From Streptomyces sp. 1-11 (lineage in GTDB: Bacteria; Actinomycetota; Actinomycetes; Streptomycetales; Streptomycetaceae): 64,000 nt of DNA. Location: the NCBI RefSeq assembly GCF_007176755.1, contig NZ_BJTV01000006.1, forward strand, positions 409,029 to 473,028, given 5' to 3'. Both the position numbers and the translations under genes were made by a program. Positions 1 to 8,768 of this stretch are shown here, piece by piece (the stretch's first letter is position 1; every line of letters starts with the position of its first letter). Under the pieces are notes generated by a model. That model searched no databases, had not been told where the DNA came from, and saw only the letters and a list, made by a program, of their open reading frames with translations.

Positions 1-462
<462 letters not shown>

Positions 463-476
463 GCACCCGGTGCGAG

Positions 477-507
477 GGGGCGGCCGCGTACGCGCGACCG
501 CCCCTTT
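477..507 (+). terminator. Rho-independent terminator after asd
   Basis: GGGGCGG (477-483) pairs with CCGCCCC (498-504), with further CG-rich pairing in the loop. It is followed by TTT. It lies 15 bases after the asd stop codon and before the pepN promoter region. Confidence 0.7.
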
Positions 508-586
508 CGCATGCCCGGGCTCATCGCTTTCCCCGTGGCCGCCATGGAAGGATGGCGCAACCCACACATAACGAGGAGATGACCGC

Positions 587-3157
587 GTGCCTGGCACAAA
601 CCTGACTCGCGAAGAGGCGCGGCAGCGGGCGAAGCTGCTCACCGTTGACTCGTACGAGATCGATCTCGACCTCTCCGGCGCGCAGGAGGGCGGCACCTAC
701 CGGTCCGTGACGACGGTGCGCTTCGACGTGGCCGAAAGGGGCGCCACGTCCTTCATCGACCTGGTGGCCCCGGCCGTCCACGAGGTGACGCTGAACGGGG
801 ACCCGCTCGACCCCGCCGAGGTGTTCGCCGACTCGCGGATCGCGCTGCGCGACCTGCTGGACGGGCGCAACATCCTGCGCGTCGTGGCCGACTGCGCCTA
901 CACCAACACCGGCGAGGGCCTGCACCGCTTCGTGGACCCGGTGGACGAGCAGGCGTACCTGTACACCCAGTTCGAGGTGCCGGACGCCCGCCGGGTCTTC
1001 GCCTCGTTCGAGCAGCCCGACCTGAAGGCGACCTTCCAGTTCACCGTGAAGGCGCCGGAGGGCTGGACGGTCATCTCCAACTCGCCGACGCCGGAGCCGC
1101 AGGACAACGTCTGGGTCTTCGAGCCGACGCCCCGCATCTCGTCGTACATCACGGCGCTGATCGTCGGCCCGTACCACTCGGTGCACAGCGTGTACGAGCG
1201 GGACGGGCAGAGCGTGCCGCTCGGCATCTACTGCCGTCCGTCGCTGGCCGAGTTCCTGGACTCGGACGCCATCTTCGAGGTGACCCGGCAGGGCTTCGAC
1301 TGGTTCCAGGAGAAGTTCGCGCTGGCGTACCCGTTCGAGAAGTACGACCAGCTCTTCGTGCCCGAGTTCAACGCCGGCGCGATGGAGAACGCGGGCGCGG
1401 TCACCATCCGCGACCAGTACGTGTTCCGGTCCAAGGTGACCGACGCGGCGTACGAGGTGCGGGCCGAGACGATCCTGCACGAGCTGGCCCACATGTGGTT
1501 CGGCGACCTGGTCACCATGGAGTGGTGGAACGACCTGTGGCTGAACGAGTCGTTCGCCACCTACACCTCCATCGCCTGCCAGGCCGCCGCCCCCGGCTCC
1601 CGCTGGCCGCAGGCGTGGACGACGTTCGCGAACTCCATGAAGACCTGGGCGTACCGGCAGGACCAGCTCCCGTCCACGCACCCGATCATGGCCGACATCC
1701 GTGACCTGGACGACGTGCTCGTCAACTTCGACGGCATCACCTACGCCAAGGGCGCGAGCGTGCTCAAGCAGCTCGTCGCGTACGTCGGCGAGGACGAGTT
1801 CTTCAAGGGCGTGCAGGCCTACTTCAAGCGGCACGCGTACGGCAACACGCGCCTGTCCGACCTGCTGGGCGCCCTGGAGGAGACCTCCGGCCGCGACCTG
1901 AAGACCTGGTCGAAGCAGTGGCTGGAGACGGCCGGCATCAACGTGCTGCGCCCGCAGATCGAGACGGACGCCGAGGGCGTCATCACCTCCTTCGCCGTCC
2001 GCCAGGAGGCCCCGGCGCTGCCCGCCGGCGCCAAGGGCGAGCCGGTGCTGCGCCCGCACCGCATCGCGATCGGCCTGTACGACCTGGACGGCGGCGGCAA
2101 GCTGGTGCGCACCGACCGGATCGAGCTGGACGTCGACGGCGAGCTGACGGCGGTGCCGCAGCTCTCGGGCAGGCCCCGGCCCGCGGTCGTCCTGCTCAAC
2201 GACGACGACCTGTCGTACGCGAAGGTCCGGCTGGACGAGGAGTCCCTGCGGACGGTCACCGAGCACCTCGGCGACTTCGAGGCCTCCCTGCCGCGCGCCC
2301 TGTGCTGGGCCTCGGCCTGGGACATGACCCGCGACGCGGAGCTGGCCACCCGGGACTACCTGTCGCTGGTGCTGTCCGGCATCGGCAAGGAGTCCGACAT
2401 CGGTGTGGTGCAGTCGCTGCAGCGTCAGGTGAAGCTGGCCGTCGACCTGTACGCCGACCCGGCCGCCCGCGAGGCCCTGCTGACCCGCTGGACCGACGCC
2501 ACGCTGGCCCACCTGCGCTCGGCCGGTCCGGGCAGCGACCACCAGCTCGCCTGGGCCCGCGCTTTCGCGGCGACGGCCCGCACGCCGGAGCAGCTCGACC
2601 TGCTGGAGGCGCTGCTGGACGGCTCGCAGACCATCGAGGGCCTGGCCGTCGACACGGAGCTGCGGTGGGCGTTCGTGGAGCGGCTCGCGGCGGTCGGCCG
2701 CTTCGACGAGGCGGAGATCGCCGCGGAGTACGAGCGGGACCGGACCGCGGCCGGTGAGCGGCACGCGGCCACCGCCCGGGCGGCCCGTCCCACGCCGGAG
2801 GCCAAGGCGGAGGCGTGGGCGTCGGTCGTCGACTCCGACAAGCTGCCGAACGCCGTGCAGGAGGCGGTGATCGGCGGCTTCGTGCAGACCGACCAGCGGG
2901 AGCTGCTGGCGCCGTACGCGGAGCGGTACTTCGAGGTCCTCAAGGACGTCTGGGACGCCCGTTCGCACGAGATGGCCCAGCAGATCGCGATCGGCCTGTA
3001 CCCGGCGGTGCAGGTGTCCGAGGACACGCTGGCCAGGACGGACGCCTGGCTGGCCTCGGCCGAGCCCGGCGCGGCCCTGCGCCGGCTGGTCTCGGAGTCC
3101 CGCTCGGGCGTCGAGCGCGCGCTGAGGGCCCAGGCGGCGGACGCGGCGGCGGTCTAG
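587..3157 (+). CDS. pepN: Aminopeptidase N (M1 family zinc metalloprotease)
   Basis: An 856-residue cytoplasmic M1 aminopeptidase that removes N-terminal residues from peptides, part of general peptide recycling. The exopeptidase motif GAMEN is at residues 264-268. The zinc site HELAH is at 298-302, with the third ligand Glu321 in WLNESF, giving the exact HExxH-x18-E spacing. A C-terminal ERAP1-like helical region follows. Length matches actinobacterial PepN (about 850-870 aa). The GTG start at 587 is chosen because GAGGAG lies about 9 bases upstream, and the N-terminus NLTREEARQRAKLLTVDSY is the usual one. The gene is monocistronic, with terminators on both sides. Confidence 0.96.
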   Translation: MPGTNLTREEARQRAKLLTVDSYEIDLDLSGAQEGGTYRSVTTVRFDVAERGATSFIDLVAPAVHEVTLNGDPLDPAEVFADSRIALRDLLDGRNILRVVADCAYTNTGEGLHRFVDPVDEQAYLYTQFEVPDARRVFASFEQPDLKATFQFTVKAPEGWTVISNSPTPEPQDNVWVFEPTPRISSYITALIVGPYHSVHSVYERDGQSVPLGIYCRPSLAEFLDSDAIFEVTRQGFDWFQEKFALAYPFEKYDQLFVPEFNAGAMENAGAVTIRDQYVFRSKVTDAAYEVRAETILHELAHMWFGDLVTMEWWNDLWLNESFATYTSIACQAAAPGSRWPQAWTTFANSMKTWAYRQDQLPSTHPIMADIRDLDDVLVNFDGITYAKGASVLKQLVAYVGEDEFFKGVQAYFKRHAYGNTRLSDLLGALEETSGRDLKTWSKQWLETAGINVLRPQIETDAEGVITSFAVRQEAPALPAGAKGEPVLRPHRIAIGLYDLDGGGKLVRTDRIELDVDGELTAVPQLSGRPRPAVVLLNDDDLSYAKVRLDEESLRTVTEHLGDFEASLPRALCWASAWDMTRDAELATRDYLSLVLSGIGKESDIGVVQSLQRQVKLAVDLYADPAAREALLTRWTDATLAHLRSAGPGSDHQLAWARAFAATARTPEQLDLLEALLDGSQTIEGLAVDTELRWAFVERLAAVGRFDEAEIAAEYERDRTAAGERHAATARAARPTPEAKAEAWASVVDSDKLPNAVQEAVIGGFVQTDQRELLAPYAERYFEVLKDVWDARSHEMAQQIAIGLYPAVQVSEDTLARTDAWLASAEPGAALRRLVSESRSGVERALRAQAADAAAV

Positions 3158-3175
3158 CCGCGGCACGGTGGATCA

Positions 3176-3207
3176 GGGCGCCCGGTACCGCACCGGGCGC
3201 CCTTTTT
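3176..3207 (+). terminator. Strong rho-independent terminator after pepN
   Basis: An 11-bp perfect stem GGGCGCCCGGT (3176-3186) / ACCGGGCGCCC (3192-3202) with a 5-base loop is followed by TTTTT at 3203-3207, 18 bases after the pepN stop. Confidence 0.9.
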
Positions 3208-3287
3208 CCCTACCGGCGGCCGGAGGCGCCGGACACGAGGTCCGGATTCCGCCGGTGTGCGCACCGGTGCCGGGCCACGCTGGCCGC

Positions 3288-3764
3288 ATGACGACTTACA
3301 CGGCACGGCCCCTGGAGCCCACGGCCCTCGCGGAGCTGCGCGTCTCGGACGACGCGGCGCGGCCCACGACCGCTTTCACGGACCCGGAGGGCGGTGCGCC
3401 GCTGCGCTGTTGCCTGCGCCGCAGCGCTCCGGGCGAGCGCGTCGCCCTGGTGTCGTACGCGCCGCTGCGCCGCTGGGCGGCCGCGACGGGCGCCGACCCG
3501 GGGGCCTACGACGAGCAGGGCCCGGTCTTCATCCACGCCGGCGAGTGCGCCGGACCGGACGGCGACGCGCTCCCCTTCACCGGGGCCCACCGCACACTGC
3601 GCCGTTACTCCGCCGACGGCCGCATCCTCGGGGGCCGGCTGGTCGAGGCCCCGGACGGCTTCGCGCCGGCGTTCGCGGAGGCCTTCGCCGACCCGGAGGT
3701 GGCGCTGGTGCACGTGCGGGCGGTGGAGTACGGCTGCTTCCTGTACGAGGTGCGGCGCCCGTAG
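3288..3764 (+). CDS. DUF1203 family protein
   Basis: A 158-residue soluble protein of the DUF1203 family, whose function is unknown. Diagnostic stretches are the opening YTARPLEPTALAELR, LRCCLRRSAPGERVALVSY in the first half, the GPVFIHAGEC motif in the middle and the closing VRAVEYGCFLYEVRR. The ATG at 3288 is chosen over upstream in-frame starts because family members begin at this point. It is transcribed alone. Its last 160 bases overlap, in antisense, the readthrough C-terminus of the convergent EamA-family gene. Confidence 0.85.
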   Translation: MTTYTARPLEPTALAELRVSDDAARPTTAFTDPEGGAPLRCCLRRSAPGERVALVSYAPLRRWAAATGADPGAYDEQGPVFIHAGECAGPDGDALPFTGAHRTLRRYSADGRILGGRLVEAPDGFAPAFAEAFADPEVALVHVRAVEYGCFLYEVRRP

Positions 3765-4621
3765 CCCACGCCGCTCCCGAGCTGCCCGGCCAGCGTCGCC
3801 GCGAACGCCAGCGCCATGCCGAGCGCCTGGACGGGGGTGAGCGCCTGTCCCAGGGCCGCCCAGCCGGTCACGGCGGCGGTCAGCGGGGAGAGCGGGCCGA
3901 GGAAGCCGGCCCGGGTGGCGCCGAGCCGGCCGATGCCGCGGAACCAGAGCCAGTAGGCGACCGCCGTGTTGGCCAGCGCGAGGTAGAGGTAGCCGCCGAT
4001 CGCGCGGCCGTCGAGCGCGGGCGGGGCGCCCTCGGCCAGCAGGGCGACCGGGGCGACGATCAGGCCGCCGGCGGTGAGCTGCCAGCCGGTGAGGGCGAGC
4101 GGGCCGACGCCGTCCGGCCGGCCCCAGCGCCGGGTCAGCACGGTGCCGGCGGACATCGAGGCGGTGGCGGCGACGGCCGCGAGGACCCCGGCCGCGTCGA
4201 GCGCGCCGGCCCCCTTGAGCACGACGAGACTGACGCCGAGCGCGGCCACGGCCCCGGTGGCCAGGGTGCGGGCGGCCGGCCGCTCGCGGAGCAGCGGCAC
4301 CGACAGGGCGACCACGAACAGGGGCCCGGCCGAGCCGACCACGGCGGCCATCCCGCCGGGCAGCCGGTACGCCGACACGAACAGCAGCGGGAAGAAGGCG
4401 CCGATGTTGAGCGCGCCCAGCACGGCCGCCTTGGCCCACCAGACGCCGCGCGGCAGGACCCGGGTAAGGGCGAGCAGCAGCAGGCCGGCGGGCAGGGCGC
4501 GGGCCAGGGCCGTGAACAGGGGGCGGCCCGGCGGCAGGAACTCGGTGGTGACGGCGTAGGTGGTGCCCCAGGAGACGGGGGCGAGGGCGGTGAGCAGGAC
4601 GGTCGTGGGGCGCTTCATCAC
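3605..4621 (-). CDS. EamA/RhaT-type drug/metabolite transporter
   Basis: A 338-residue inner-membrane exporter of the DMT superfamily with about ten hydrophobic helices in two EamA repeats. The first repeat starts LTALAPVSWGTTYAVTTEFL and the second starts near VLAAVAATASMSAGTVLTRRW. Likely a small-molecule or amino-acid exporter; the substrate is unknown. The transporter core ends at about residue 285 (AGQLGSG). The remaining roughly 53 residues are a polar, low-complexity tail, read because no stop occurs until inside the antisense of the DUF1203 gene. The start is one of two adjacent ATGs (4621 or 4618). It is divergent from marR across a palindromic operator, so it is probably the MarR target. 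Confidence 0.88.
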   Translation of the reverse strand: MMKRPTTVLLTALAPVSWGTTYAVTTEFLPPGRPLFTALARALPAGLLLLALTRVLPRGVWWAKAAVLGALNIGAFFPLLFVSAYRLPGGMAAVVGSAGPLFVVALSVPLLRERPAARTLATGAVAALGVSLVVLKGAGALDAAGVLAAVAATASMSAGTVLTRRWGRPDGVGPLALTGWQLTAGGLIVAPVALLAEGAPPALDGRAIGGYLYLALANTAVAYWLWFRGIGRLGATRAGFLGPLSPLTAAVTGWAALGQALTPVQALGMALAFAATLAGQLGSGVGYGRRTSYRKQPYSTARTCTSATSGSAKASANAGAKPSGASTSRPPRMRPSAE

Positions 4622-4650
4622 CGGGACCTTTCCCGAATGTCGGCGAGTAA

Positions 4651-4690
4651 TAAGTAGCTTAGCGGCAAGCTACTTAACGTCAAGCCACTT
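4651..4690. promoter_or_regulatory. Putative MarR operator in the divergent promoter
   Basis: A perfect 10-bp inverted repeat TAAGTAGCTT (4651-4660) / AAGCTACTTA (4667-4676) with a 6-base spacer is followed by a third related half-site AAGCCACTT (4682-4690), 15 bases after the second. It is AT-rich in a GC-rich genome and lies between the EamA exporter and the MarR gene. This is the usual arrangement for MarR autoregulation with control of a divergent efflux gene. Regulator binding is inferred. Confidence 0.72.
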
Positions 4691-4727
4691 TCTTGCCGTC
4701 GAACGTGCCGGACGCGATACTCGGCAC

Positions 4728-5246
4728 ATGAACGAAGGCCGGCAGCAGCCCAACGACCCCGTCGACGCGATCATCGGCCAGTGGGCGGCCGTACGCCCCG
4801 ACCTGGACACGCGGGCGATGGAGGTCTTCGGACGGATCCACCGCCTCTCCCGGACCATGGGCGACCGCATGGAGAAGGCCTACGAGCCCTACGGCGTCTC
4901 GCGGGGCGAGTTCGACGTGCTGGCCACCCTGCGCCGCTCCGGCGAGCCGTACACCCTGTCACCGCGCCGGCTCTCGGCGACCCTGATGCTCACCACCGGC
5001 GGCATGACCGGCCGTCTGGACAAGCTGGAACGGGCCGGGCTGCTGCGCCGCTCGCCCGACCCGCACGACCGCCGCGGGCTCCAGGTGACGCTGACCGAGA
5101 AGGGGCTGGACGTCATCGACCGGGCGGTCGGCGCCGGCCTCGCCGCACAGACCGAGGCCCTGTCCCACCTCGACGACGAAAAGGCCGGCCAACTGGCCGG
5201 CCTGCTGCGGGAACTGCTCGCGGGGACGCGGGAGCCCGGGATCTAG
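4728..5246 (+). CDS. MarR family transcriptional regulator
   Basis: A 172-residue winged-helix regulator. The MarR fold is seen in the dimerisation helices RIHRLSRTMGDRMEKAY, the recognition region LSPRRLSATLMLTTGGMTGRLDKLERAGLL and the wing RSPDPHDRRGLQVTLTEKG. It probably represses the divergent EamA exporter and itself by binding the palindrome at 4651-4690, and is released by an unknown small ligand. The ATG at 4728 is chosen because the longer reading frame would run across the operator and promoter. It is followed by a long-stem bidirectional terminator. Confidence 0.93.
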   Translation: MNEGRQQPNDPVDAIIGQWAAVRPDLDTRAMEVFGRIHRLSRTMGDRMEKAYEPYGVSRGEFDVLATLRRSGEPYTLSPRRLSATLMLTTGGMTGRLDKLERAGLLRRSPDPHDRRGLQVTLTEKGLDVIDRAVGAGLAAQTEALSHLDDEKAGQLAGLLRELLAGTREPGI

Positions 5247-5270
5247 GCATCCGCGGGAGACCCGGCGAAC

Positions 5271-5339
5271 GCCGAGGGCGCCGGCCTCACCCGGGTACGG
5301 CGGTGTGCGCGTACCGGCGGGGAGGACGGCGCCCTCGGC
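5271..5339. terminator. Long-stem bidirectional terminator
   Basis: A perfect 13-bp stem GCCGAGGGCGCCG (5271-5283) / CGGCGCCCTCGGC (5327-5339) encloses an inner GGTAC/GTACC hairpin. It lies between the convergent marR and the small membrane protein gene. It has no T-run on either side, which is common in Streptomyces. Confidence 0.6.
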
Positions 5340-5355
5340 GGGACGGGGAGGCCGG

Positions 5356-5631
5356 TCAGGCCTTCGCCTCGCCCTTCACGCTGATGTTGGACGTGGTGGT
5401 GTCCTTCTTGGCATGGGACTTGTCCAGCGCCATGACCAGGCCCGCGATGATCACGAACAGGGCGATCGGCGCCAGCACGTAGAGGCCCAGCGTCTGGATG
5501 ACGCTCAGGCCGGGGCCGGGGTCGTCACCGTCGTCGCGGGTCAGCGCGAGCGCGGGGGACGACATGAGCAGCATCATCAGCGTCGTACCGGCGGCCAGGG
5601 CGCCGGCGCGCAGGGCGTTCTTATTGTCCAC
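5356..5631 (-). CDS. Small secreted/membrane protein of unknown function
   Basis: A 91-residue protein with an N-terminal signal-like helix (residues 7-30, ending in SSPALA and suggesting signal peptidase cleavage), a short acidic segment DDGDDPGPG, one strong transmembrane helix (about residues 43-68, GLYVLAPIALFVIIAGLVMAL) and a short charged cytoplasmic tail. I do not recognise a functional family, although this looks like a conserved Streptomyces membrane protein. It starts 4 bases after the malQ stop and is on the same strand, so it is probably cotranscribed with malQ. Confidence 0.75.
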   Translation of the reverse strand: MDNKNALRAGALAAGTTLMMLLMSSPALALTRDDGDDPGPGLSVIQTLGLYVLAPIALFVIIAGLVMALDKSHAKKDTTTSNISVKGEAKA

Positions 5632-5635
5632 ACTC

Positions 5636-7756
5636 TCAAGTTAGCGAATCACCCGGACGGCCGCGCGGCCGGGGTCCCCTACGGCCCGACTCCAGCCGCA
5701 GCACGTCCAGCAGCGCCCGGAGCCGGGGCGAGGCCGCCAGCTCCTCCAGCGTCACCGGGCGGCCCTCGGCGTCGGCGACCGGCAGCCGCCAGTTCGGGTA
5801 CTCGTCCCAGGTGCCGGGCAGGTTCTGCGGGCGGCGGTCGCCCACCCCGTCCGGGAGCCAGACGCCGACCAGGCGTGCCGGGGTGCGCAGCAGGAAGCGG
5901 TGGACGCCCTGGATCTCCGCCTCCTCGTCGCTGCCGGGCGGACCGGCCGCCGGGCTGTCGAGCAGGCCGAGGCTGCCCAGCAGCGCGAGCCACTCCGCGG
6001 TGTCCGCGGCCGCCTCGGCGCTCTCCTCGGCGGCGGAGCGGGTGAGCAGGCCGAGCCGGTCGCGCAGGCCGACGTGGTCGCCGGTGAGCCGGGCGGCGGT
6101 GGGCGGCAGATCGTGGGTGGTGGCGGTGGCCAGGCAGTCGGCACGCCAGTGCTCGGGGGGCAGCGGACGGCCGTCGCCCTCCCAGTCCCGCTCGAACCAC
6201 AGCACCGAGGTGCCGAGCACCCCGCGCCGCTGCAGCGTCTCGCGCACCCCCGGCTCCACCGTCCCCAGATCCTCGCCGATCACCACCGCCCCGGCCCGGA
6301 AGGCCTCGAGGGCGAGCAGCGCGAGCATGGCCTCGGCGTCGTGGCGGACGTAGGTGCCCTCGGTGGGCGGGCTGCCCTGGGGCACCCACCACAGCCGGAA
6401 CAGACCCATCACGTGGTCGATGCGCAGGGCGCCGGTGTAGCGGAACAGGGCGCGCAGCAGCCGGCGGTAGGGGGCGTGGCCGGAGGCGGCCAGCCGGTCG
6501 GGACGCCAGGGCGGCAGCCCCCAGTCCTGGCCGAGGGCGTTGAAGGCGTCGGGCGGGGCGCCGACCGACATCCCGGCGGCGAAGTGGTCCTGCTGCGCCC
6601 AGGCGTCCGCGCCCTGGGGGTGCACGCCGACGGCGAGGTCGTGGATGATCCCGACGGACATGCCGGCCTCCAGCGCGGCGCGCTGTGCGGCGCGGAGCTG
6701 GCCGTCGGTGAGCCAGGCGAGACGGGCGTGGAAGTCGACACGATCGGCGAGCGCGGCCCGGGCGCGGGCGGTCTCGGCGGAACGCGGGTCGCGCAGCCCC
6801 GCCGGCCAGCGGTGCCAGTCGGAGCCGTGGATTTCGGCGAGCGCGTACCAGGTGGCGTGGTCCTCCAGGGTCTGCCCTTCCTCGGCGCGGAAGGCGTCGT
6901 AGGCGGCCTGCCGTCCCGGTCCGAGGGGCACGGCGAGGACCAGTTCCAGCGCCTCGCGCTTCAGTTCCCACACCGCGTCCCGGTCGATGAGGGCGCCCTT
7001 GTCGAGGACGTCGGCGCGCAGCCGCCCGGCGCGTTCCAGCAGGGCCCGGACCCGCTCCTGGTCCTCGACGTAGGCGTACTCGTCGATCAGCTCGACGCGC
7101 AGGTGCACCGGGTCGGGGAAGCGGCGGGAGGAGGGCCGGTACGGCGAGGGGTCGGTCGGGGCGCCGGGCACCGCCGCGTGCAACGGGTTGACCTGCACGA
7201 ATCCGGCGCCGGCGGTGCGCCCGGCCCAGCCGGCCAGCTCGGCGAGGTCACCGAGGTCGCCCATGCCCCAGGAGCGCCGGGAGAGCAGCGAGTAGAGCTG
7301 GACGAGCAGGCCGTAGGAGCGGGTGGCCGGGGTGGGCAGCCGGTCCGGGGCGACGACGAGGTGGCAGTGCCCGGTGCGGCCGTCGGGCGCGGCGGCGGTC
7401 ACCCGGTGCACGCCGAGCGGCAGGCCGCCGGCCGTGTCCAGCAGCTCGCCCTGCTCGGTCTCCACGGTGAGGCGGGTGCCGGCGGGCAGCGCGGCGAGGG
7501 CGGCGGGGCCGTCCGGATCGCCGGCCCAGTGCACGACCGTCGGGGGCAGCAGCCGTTCGCGCAGCTCGCGCTCCCGCGCGGTGAGCGCGGCGCGGACCGC
7601 GTCCGGGGTGCCCGCGTCGACGCCGAGGGCGGCCAGTGCGGCCACCACGGCGGAGGCGGGTACGTCGACCGTGCGGTCGGGGGCGGGGCTGTAGGAGGTG
7701 TCCACCCCGTGCAGTGCGGCGAGCCGGGCCAGCTCCTCGTCGGCGGCCGCGGCCAT
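5636..7756 (-). CDS. malQ: 4-alpha-glucanotransferase (amylomaltase)
   Basis: A 706-residue GH77 enzyme that transfers alpha-1,4-glucan chains between maltodextrins, used in maltodextrin and glycogen metabolism in the cytoplasm. The GH77 nucleophile is Asp447 in LRIDHVMGLFRLWW and the acid/base is Glu495 in VIGEDLGTV. The motif QDWGLPPW is also present. An N-terminal extension of about 140 residues with a small beta domain is typical of actinobacterial MalQ. The ATG immediately follows the TAG of the upstream 81-codon gene (TAGATG), so translation is probably coupled. A small membrane protein gene follows 4 bases downstream. Confidence 0.96.
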   Translation of the reverse strand: MAAAADEELARLAALHGVDTSYSPAPDRTVDVPASAVVAALAALGVDAGTPDAVRAALTARERELRERLLPPTVVHWAGDPDGPAALAALPAGTRLTVETEQGELLDTAGGLPLGVHRVTAAAPDGRTGHCHLVVAPDRLPTPATRSYGLLVQLYSLLSRRSWGMGDLGDLAELAGWAGRTAGAGFVQVNPLHAAVPGAPTDPSPYRPSSRRFPDPVHLRVELIDEYAYVEDQERVRALLERAGRLRADVLDKGALIDRDAVWELKREALELVLAVPLGPGRQAAYDAFRAEEGQTLEDHATWYALAEIHGSDWHRWPAGLRDPRSAETARARAALADRVDFHARLAWLTDGQLRAAQRAALEAGMSVGIIHDLAVGVHPQGADAWAQQDHFAAGMSVGAPPDAFNALGQDWGLPPWRPDRLAASGHAPYRRLLRALFRYTGALRIDHVMGLFRLWWVPQGSPPTEGTYVRHDAEAMLALLALEAFRAGAVVIGEDLGTVEPGVRETLQRRGVLGTSVLWFERDWEGDGRPLPPEHWRADCLATATTHDLPPTAARLTGDHVGLRDRLGLLTRSAAEESAEAAADTAEWLALLGSLGLLDSPAAGPPGSDEEAEIQGVHRFLLRTPARLVGVWLPDGVGDRRPQNLPGTWDEYPNWRLPVADAEGRPVTLEELAASPRLRALLDVLRLESGRRGPRPRGRPGDSLT

Positions 7757-8002
7757 CTACAGTCCCGCGCCGAAGAAGTCGGGGACCGGGTCCGACTCGC
7801 TGGTCAGCGGGGCGGCGTCGGCGAGCGGCGGCTCGCTGGTCAGGGGTTCGGCGTCGGGCAGGGGCGGCTCGCTGGTCAGCGGCGTCTCCGCGCAGGCGCT
7901 CTCCGCGCTGAAGACGCACAGCCGCATCTCGTCGGTCTCGGCGGAGGGCTCCGCCGGGGGTTTCCACTGGGCCGGGACGGTGGGATGTGCCGGTGCGGCC
8001 AC
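7757..8002 (-). CDS. Small Pro/Glu-rich repeat protein upstream of malQ
   Basis: An 81-residue acidic protein that I do not recognise. The second half is three near-copies of PLTSEPPLxDAE/A (starting at about residues 40, 52 and 64). It ends in DFFGAGL and has two cysteines near RLCVFSAESAC. It is preceded by a strong Shine-Dalgarno AAGGAGG at the proper distance and its stop abuts the malQ ATG. The good ribosome site, coupling and consistent codon bias support a real gene. No secretion signal and no modifying enzymes nearby were seen, so a peptide-natural-product role is only a possibility. Confidence 0.6.
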   Translation of the reverse strand: MAAPAHPTVPAQWKPPAEPSAETDEMRLCVFSAESACAETPLTSEPPLPDAEPLTSEPPLADAAPLTSESDPVPDFFGAGL

Positions 8003-8045
8003 GGGGGCCTCCTTGTCACTGGTCGCTTGCTCGGCTTGCGGTGGT

Positions 8046-8064
8046 TAGGGCAGGCCTACCCCGT
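8046..8064. promoter_or_regulatory. Weak iron-box-like dyad upstream of the malQ operon
   Basis: TTAGGGCAGGCCTACCCCG agrees with the DmdR1/IdeR iron-box consensus as I recall it (TTAGGTTAGGCTAACCTAA) at 12 of 19 positions. It also contains a 14-bp dyad centred on AGG|CCT with one mismatched pair. It lies between the divergent malQ operon and the ECF sigma gene. The match is partial, so this is a candidate only. Confidence 0.25.
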
Positions 8065-8132
8065 GGCGGCGAAGGCACTCACCGCACCCAGCGGGCACGG
8101 ATGTGCGCAGGGCGTGAACCGGCGGCGGCCGG

Positions 8133-8768
8133 GTGGCCGATAGAGGGGGTGTGAGACTGTTCCGCCCCGTGGGGGGCCAGCGGGAGAAGGACGGCGACGG
8201 GGACGCGGCACTGCTGCGGGCCGTCGCGGCGGGCGATCCGGCGGCCATGGCCGACCTGTACGACCGGCACGCCGGGTGGCTGCACGCACGGCTGGCCCGG
8301 CGCTGCGCCGACCCGGAGGTCGTCCGCGAGGTGCTGCAGGACACGTTCGTCACCGTGTGGCGGTCGGCGGCCGGGCACCGCGGGCAGGAGACCGGCGGCT
8401 GGCTGTGGACGATCGCGGCACGGCGGCTGGTCGACGCGCGACGGGCGCAGGAGCGGGCCGCGCGGGTGGCGGGCGGGCCGCTGGAGCCGGTGGACGGCTC
8501 CCGCGGGCCGGCCGCCGCGCCCTCCGCGGAGGACAGGGTGCTGGCGGGTCTCGAGTACGGGGACGTCGGCGCCGCGCTGGACCGGATCTCCCCCGAGCTG
8601 CGCGAGGTGCTGCGCGCGACCGTCGTCGACGGGCTGAGCACCCGCGAGGCGGCCCGGCTGCTCGGCATACCCGAGGGCACCGTCAAGTCCCGCGCCCACC
8701 GCGCACGCGCCGAACTGCGGTCCGCGCTGGCTCACCTGAACCCGTCCCCGCTGGGAGGCACGGCATGA
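8133..8768 (+). CDS. ECF RNA polymerase sigma factor
   Basis: A sigma-70 family extracytoplasmic-function sigma factor of up to 211 residues. Region 2 is visible in ADLYDRHAGWLHARLARR and EVLQDTFVTVWRS. Region 4 is visible in RISPELREVLRATVVDGLSTREAARLLGIPEGTVKSRAHRA, an intact helix-turn-helix. Regions 1 and 3 are absent, as expected. The start is uncertain: GTG at 8133 or GTG at 8151, and neither has an ideal ribosome site. It overlaps the zinc-finger anti-sigma gene by ATGA, so this is a typical sigma/anti-sigma pair. It probably drives the following ABC-transporter genes. Confidence 0.92.
   Translation: MADRGGVRLFRPVGGQREKDGDGDAALLRAVAAGDPAAMADLYDRHAGWLHARLARRCADPEVVREVLQDTFVTVWRSAAGHRGQETGGWLWTIAARRLVDARRAQERAARVAGGPLEPVDGSRGPAAAPSAEDRVLAGLEYGDVGAALDRISPELREVLRATVVDGLSTREAARLLGIPEGTVKSRAHRARAELRSALAHLNPSPLGGTA

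Noticed and set aside
521..3166. 881-codon minus-strand frame opposite pepN
   Set aside because: It is the antisense shadow of a well-identified gene; the composition (Arg/Val/Leu/Gln strings) has no domain and pepN explains the region.
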